Origin: Candidatus Planktophila limnetica
GTDB taxonomy: Bacteria; Actinomycetota; Actinomycetes; Nanopelagicales; Nanopelagicaceae
DNA: 8,768 bases
Direction: 5' to 3'
Assembly: GCA_029979485.1 (NCBI GenBank)
Contig: JAPOHK010000028.1
Span: forward strand, 1-8,768
In this document: positions 7,385 to 8,768 of the stretch, one piece after another
Numbering within the stretch: position 1 is the first letter of the stretch
Layout: the number at the start of each line of letters is the position of its first letter
Position numbers and translations under genes: made by a program
Notes under the pieces: generated by a model
Databases searched by the model: none
Told to the model about the DNA's origin: nothing
Seen by the model: only the letters and a program-made list of their open reading frames with translations

Positions 7385-7840
7385 CTAAAGCGTTGGTGGC
7401 AATTGCTCCAAAAGTTGATCGATTCGTCCGTGCGTAAGCAATATCGCTTCAGGATCAATTTCCTGCCATGGCTCCAGAACAAAGCGACGTTCATGTGCAC
7501 GTGGATGAGGCAACGTTAACTCTTCACTTTTAGACAAAAGAGTTCCGTATTGAATTAAATCAAGATCAATTACTCGCGGACCCCAACGCTCTTGGCGAAC
7601 GCGTCCCATACTCTTTTCAATGCCGTGCAATAAAGCTAATAAATCCGCAGCAGGCAATTCACTTTCGAGTATGACGACAGCGTTGATGTAATTATCTTGC
7701 TGTGGGCCACCTACGGGCGCAGTCTCATATAACGAAGAAATGGCAGTGACATCAGTTGATTGCTTGAGTAATTCGATTGCTAATTCAATGGCTTTGCGTG
7801 GTTCTTCAAGGTTTGCACCAAGTGCAACTACAGCCTTCAT
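7385..7840 (-). CDS. folK: 6-hydroxymethyl-7,8-dihydropterin pyrophosphokinase (HPPK)
   Basis: FolK transfers pyrophosphate from ATP to 6-hydroxymethyl-dihydropterin, giving the substrate of FolP. The 151 residues are the typical single-domain length. Signatures are VALGANLEEP (5-14), SSLYETAPVGGPQQDNYINAVV (35-56) in the pterin pocket, the MGRVRQERWGPRVIDLDL block (78-95) with the Mg-binding Asp92 and Asp94, and LPHPRAHERRFVLEPW (110-125). The start overlaps the folB stop as ATGA (7837-7840). In M. tuberculosis the next genes after folK are, from memory, a DUF3180 membrane protein and a DUF2520 protein. Here panC follows directly. Confidence 0.96.
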   Translation of the reverse strand: MKAVVALGANLEEPRKAIELAIELLKQSTDVTAISSLYETAPVGGPQQDNYINAVVILESELPAADLLALLHGIEKSMGRVRQERWGPRVIDLDLIQYGTLLSKSEELTLPHPRAHERRFVLEPWQEIDPEAILLTHGRIDQLLEQLPPTL

Positions 7841-8199
7841 CGCGTGCGATCAATCCTGACGGTTATATCTTTAACTGGAGCACTTACTGGTGCATTCGGT
7901 TTGTGAACAGTGATGGCAACACTTTTAATTCGAGCATCTTCGCTAAGTACTCGATCTGCGATTCGGCCAGCTAAACGTTCAATTAACTGAACTCTTTCTC
8001 CAACTATTTCTGAAACAACCGCATCTGTTATTGCGCCGTAATCAACAGTGTCTTTTAGATCATCACTTGCGCTGGCTTTATCTAAATTCACTCGCAGTTC
8101 GACATCGACAAAGAAATCTTGTCCATTAACTGCTTCATGTTCGAAAACGCCGTGATATCCAAAAGCTTTAATGCCTGTGATTGTGATCAAATCATTCAC
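7837..8199 (-). CDS. folB: Dihydroneopterin aldolase
   Basis: FolB cleaves 7,8-dihydroneopterin to 6-hydroxymethyl-dihydropterin and glycolaldehyde, and forms ring-shaped oligomers. The 120 residues are full length. Visible family features are GIKAFGYHGVFEHE (9-22) with active-site Glu22, NGQDFFVDVEL (25-35), DYG (53-55), QLIERLAGRIAD (71-82) and VHKPNAPV (98-105) with the catalytic Lys100. The start is GTG. It overlaps the folP TGA as GTGA (8196-8199) and has AGGTG four bases upstream. It yields the expected N-terminus directly before the first beta strand, and I see no better ATG in frame. Confidence 0.95.
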   Translation of the reverse strand: MNDLITITGIKAFGYHGVFEHEAVNGQDFFVDVELRVNLDKASASDDLKDTVDYGAITDAVVSEIVGERVQLIERLAGRIADRVLSEDARIKSVAITVHKPNAPVSAPVKDITVRIDRTR

Positions 8200-8768
8200 T
8201 TGACACCTGCAATCACGTCAATATGTGGTTTCACGCTATGAACTCTAACGCCCCAGATACCTTGTGGCACAAGTGTTTTAGTTAACTCAATGGTTGCTGC
8301 TTCGCGTTCATCGGGATTATCTCCACCCAAGAAACGTTTGCGGGAAGCACCGATTAATACTGGATAACCCATAGAAGTAAATGACTTGAGATTTCTAAGT
8401 ATCTCCCAATTGTGTTCGGCGTCTTTTGCAAAACCCAAACCCGGATCAATGATGATCTGTGATTTTTTGATGCCAGAATCAAGGGCTGCATCTATTTGCG
8501 AGTTCAACTCTGAAATCACGTCGGTGACTACATCTGTGTAGATTGCACGTGAATTCATATCTTTTGACTCTCCGCGCCAGTGCATGAGAATGTAGGGAAC
8601 ACCTAGTTTTTTTACTGTTGAAAACATCGCAGGATCTGATAGTCCACCGCTGACATCGTTGATAATTGCAGCGCCTGCCTTCACTGCTTTTTCAGCAGTA
8701 TCGGCGCGCATCGTGTCGATACTTATTTTCACGCCGTGTTTTGCAAGCTCTGCAATCACAGGCAACAC
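8196..8768 (-). CDS. folP: Dihydropteroate synthase (N-terminal part outside the window)
   Basis: FolP condenses the pterin pyrophosphate from FolK with p-aminobenzoate to make dihydropteroate. It is the sulfonamide target. The 190 visible residues are the C-terminal two thirds or so of a protein usually about 270-285 long. The GTG at the right edge is an internal valine codon, since the VLPVIAEL stretch normally follows the missing GGESTRPG region. Barrel motifs seen are ISIDTMRADTA (15-25), INDVSGG (36-42), MHWRG (62-66), IIDPGLGFAK (106-115), GASRKRFLG (140-148) and WGVRVHSV (172-179), which bind pterin, PABA and pyrophosphate. The last motif is commonly RVHDV, and Ser replaces Asp here. 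folE probably precedes it outside the window, by analogy with related genomes. Confidence 0.95.
   Translation of the reverse strand: MLPVIAELAKHGVKISIDTMRADTAEKAVKAGAAIINDVSGGLSDPAMFSTVKKLGVPYILMHWRGESKDMNSRAIYTDVVTDVISELNSQIDAALDSGIKKSQIIIDPGLGFAKDAEHNWEILRNLKSFTSMGYPVLIGASRKRFLGGDNPDEREAATIELTKTLVPQGIWGVRVHSVKPHIDVIAGVK

Noticed and set aside
7142..7519. 125-codon plus-strand open frame crossing the panC-folK junction
   Set aside because: It is antisense to two conserved genes and has no recognisable domain.
8757..8768. GTG at the right edge as the start of folP
   Set aside because: The translation begins in the middle of the DHPS barrel, after the missing GGESTRPG region, so the gene is simply cut by the window edge.

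Overview
The window is ordinary core-genome DNA from a bacterium. The proteins look actinobacterial, but base composition is moderate (about mid-40s percent GC by eye, with many A/T third positions) instead of the usual high GC. Three things point to Actinobacteria: a ClpC N-terminus close to mycobacterial ClpC1, an actinobacterial-type LysRS, and the fol-pan-coaX-lysS-clpC gene order, which I recall from Mycobacterium tuberculosis and partly from Streptomyces. Low GC, near-zero intergenic space and missing accessory genes suggest a streamlined lineage such as freshwater or marine Nanopelagicales (acI-like). That placement is inference.

All ten genes lie on the minus strand, so transcription runs from high to low coordinates. 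From the right edge the order is folP (5' end cut off), folB, folK, panC, nadB, nadC, coaX, lysS, a GNAT N-acetyltransferase of the short N-acetylglutamate synthase type, and clpC (3' end cut off at base 1). From folP to the GNAT gene, genes overlap by 4 bases or are 3 to 46 bases apart, which suggests one operon. The only real intergenic region is 122 bases between the GNAT gene and clpC. It holds a clear ribosome binding site for clpC and probably its promoter.

The operon is a cofactor cluster. FolP, FolB and FolK make the pterin part of folate. PanC makes pantothenate and CoaX phosphorylates it on the way to CoA. NadB and NadC carry out the first and third steps of de novo NAD synthesis from aspartate. 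LysS charges tRNA-Lys, and the acetyltransferase probably starts arginine synthesis. ClpC is the ATPase of the Clp protease. The nadA step is not in the window.

I found no RNA gene, mobile element, CRISPR array, phage remnant, recognisable riboswitch or convincing intrinsic terminator, and nothing that looks like a new system. The points worth a second look are modest: what is missing from the ancestral gene order, which gene sits where lsr2 is expected, the clpC leader, and a strong Shine-Dalgarno sequence embedded in the end of nadB.
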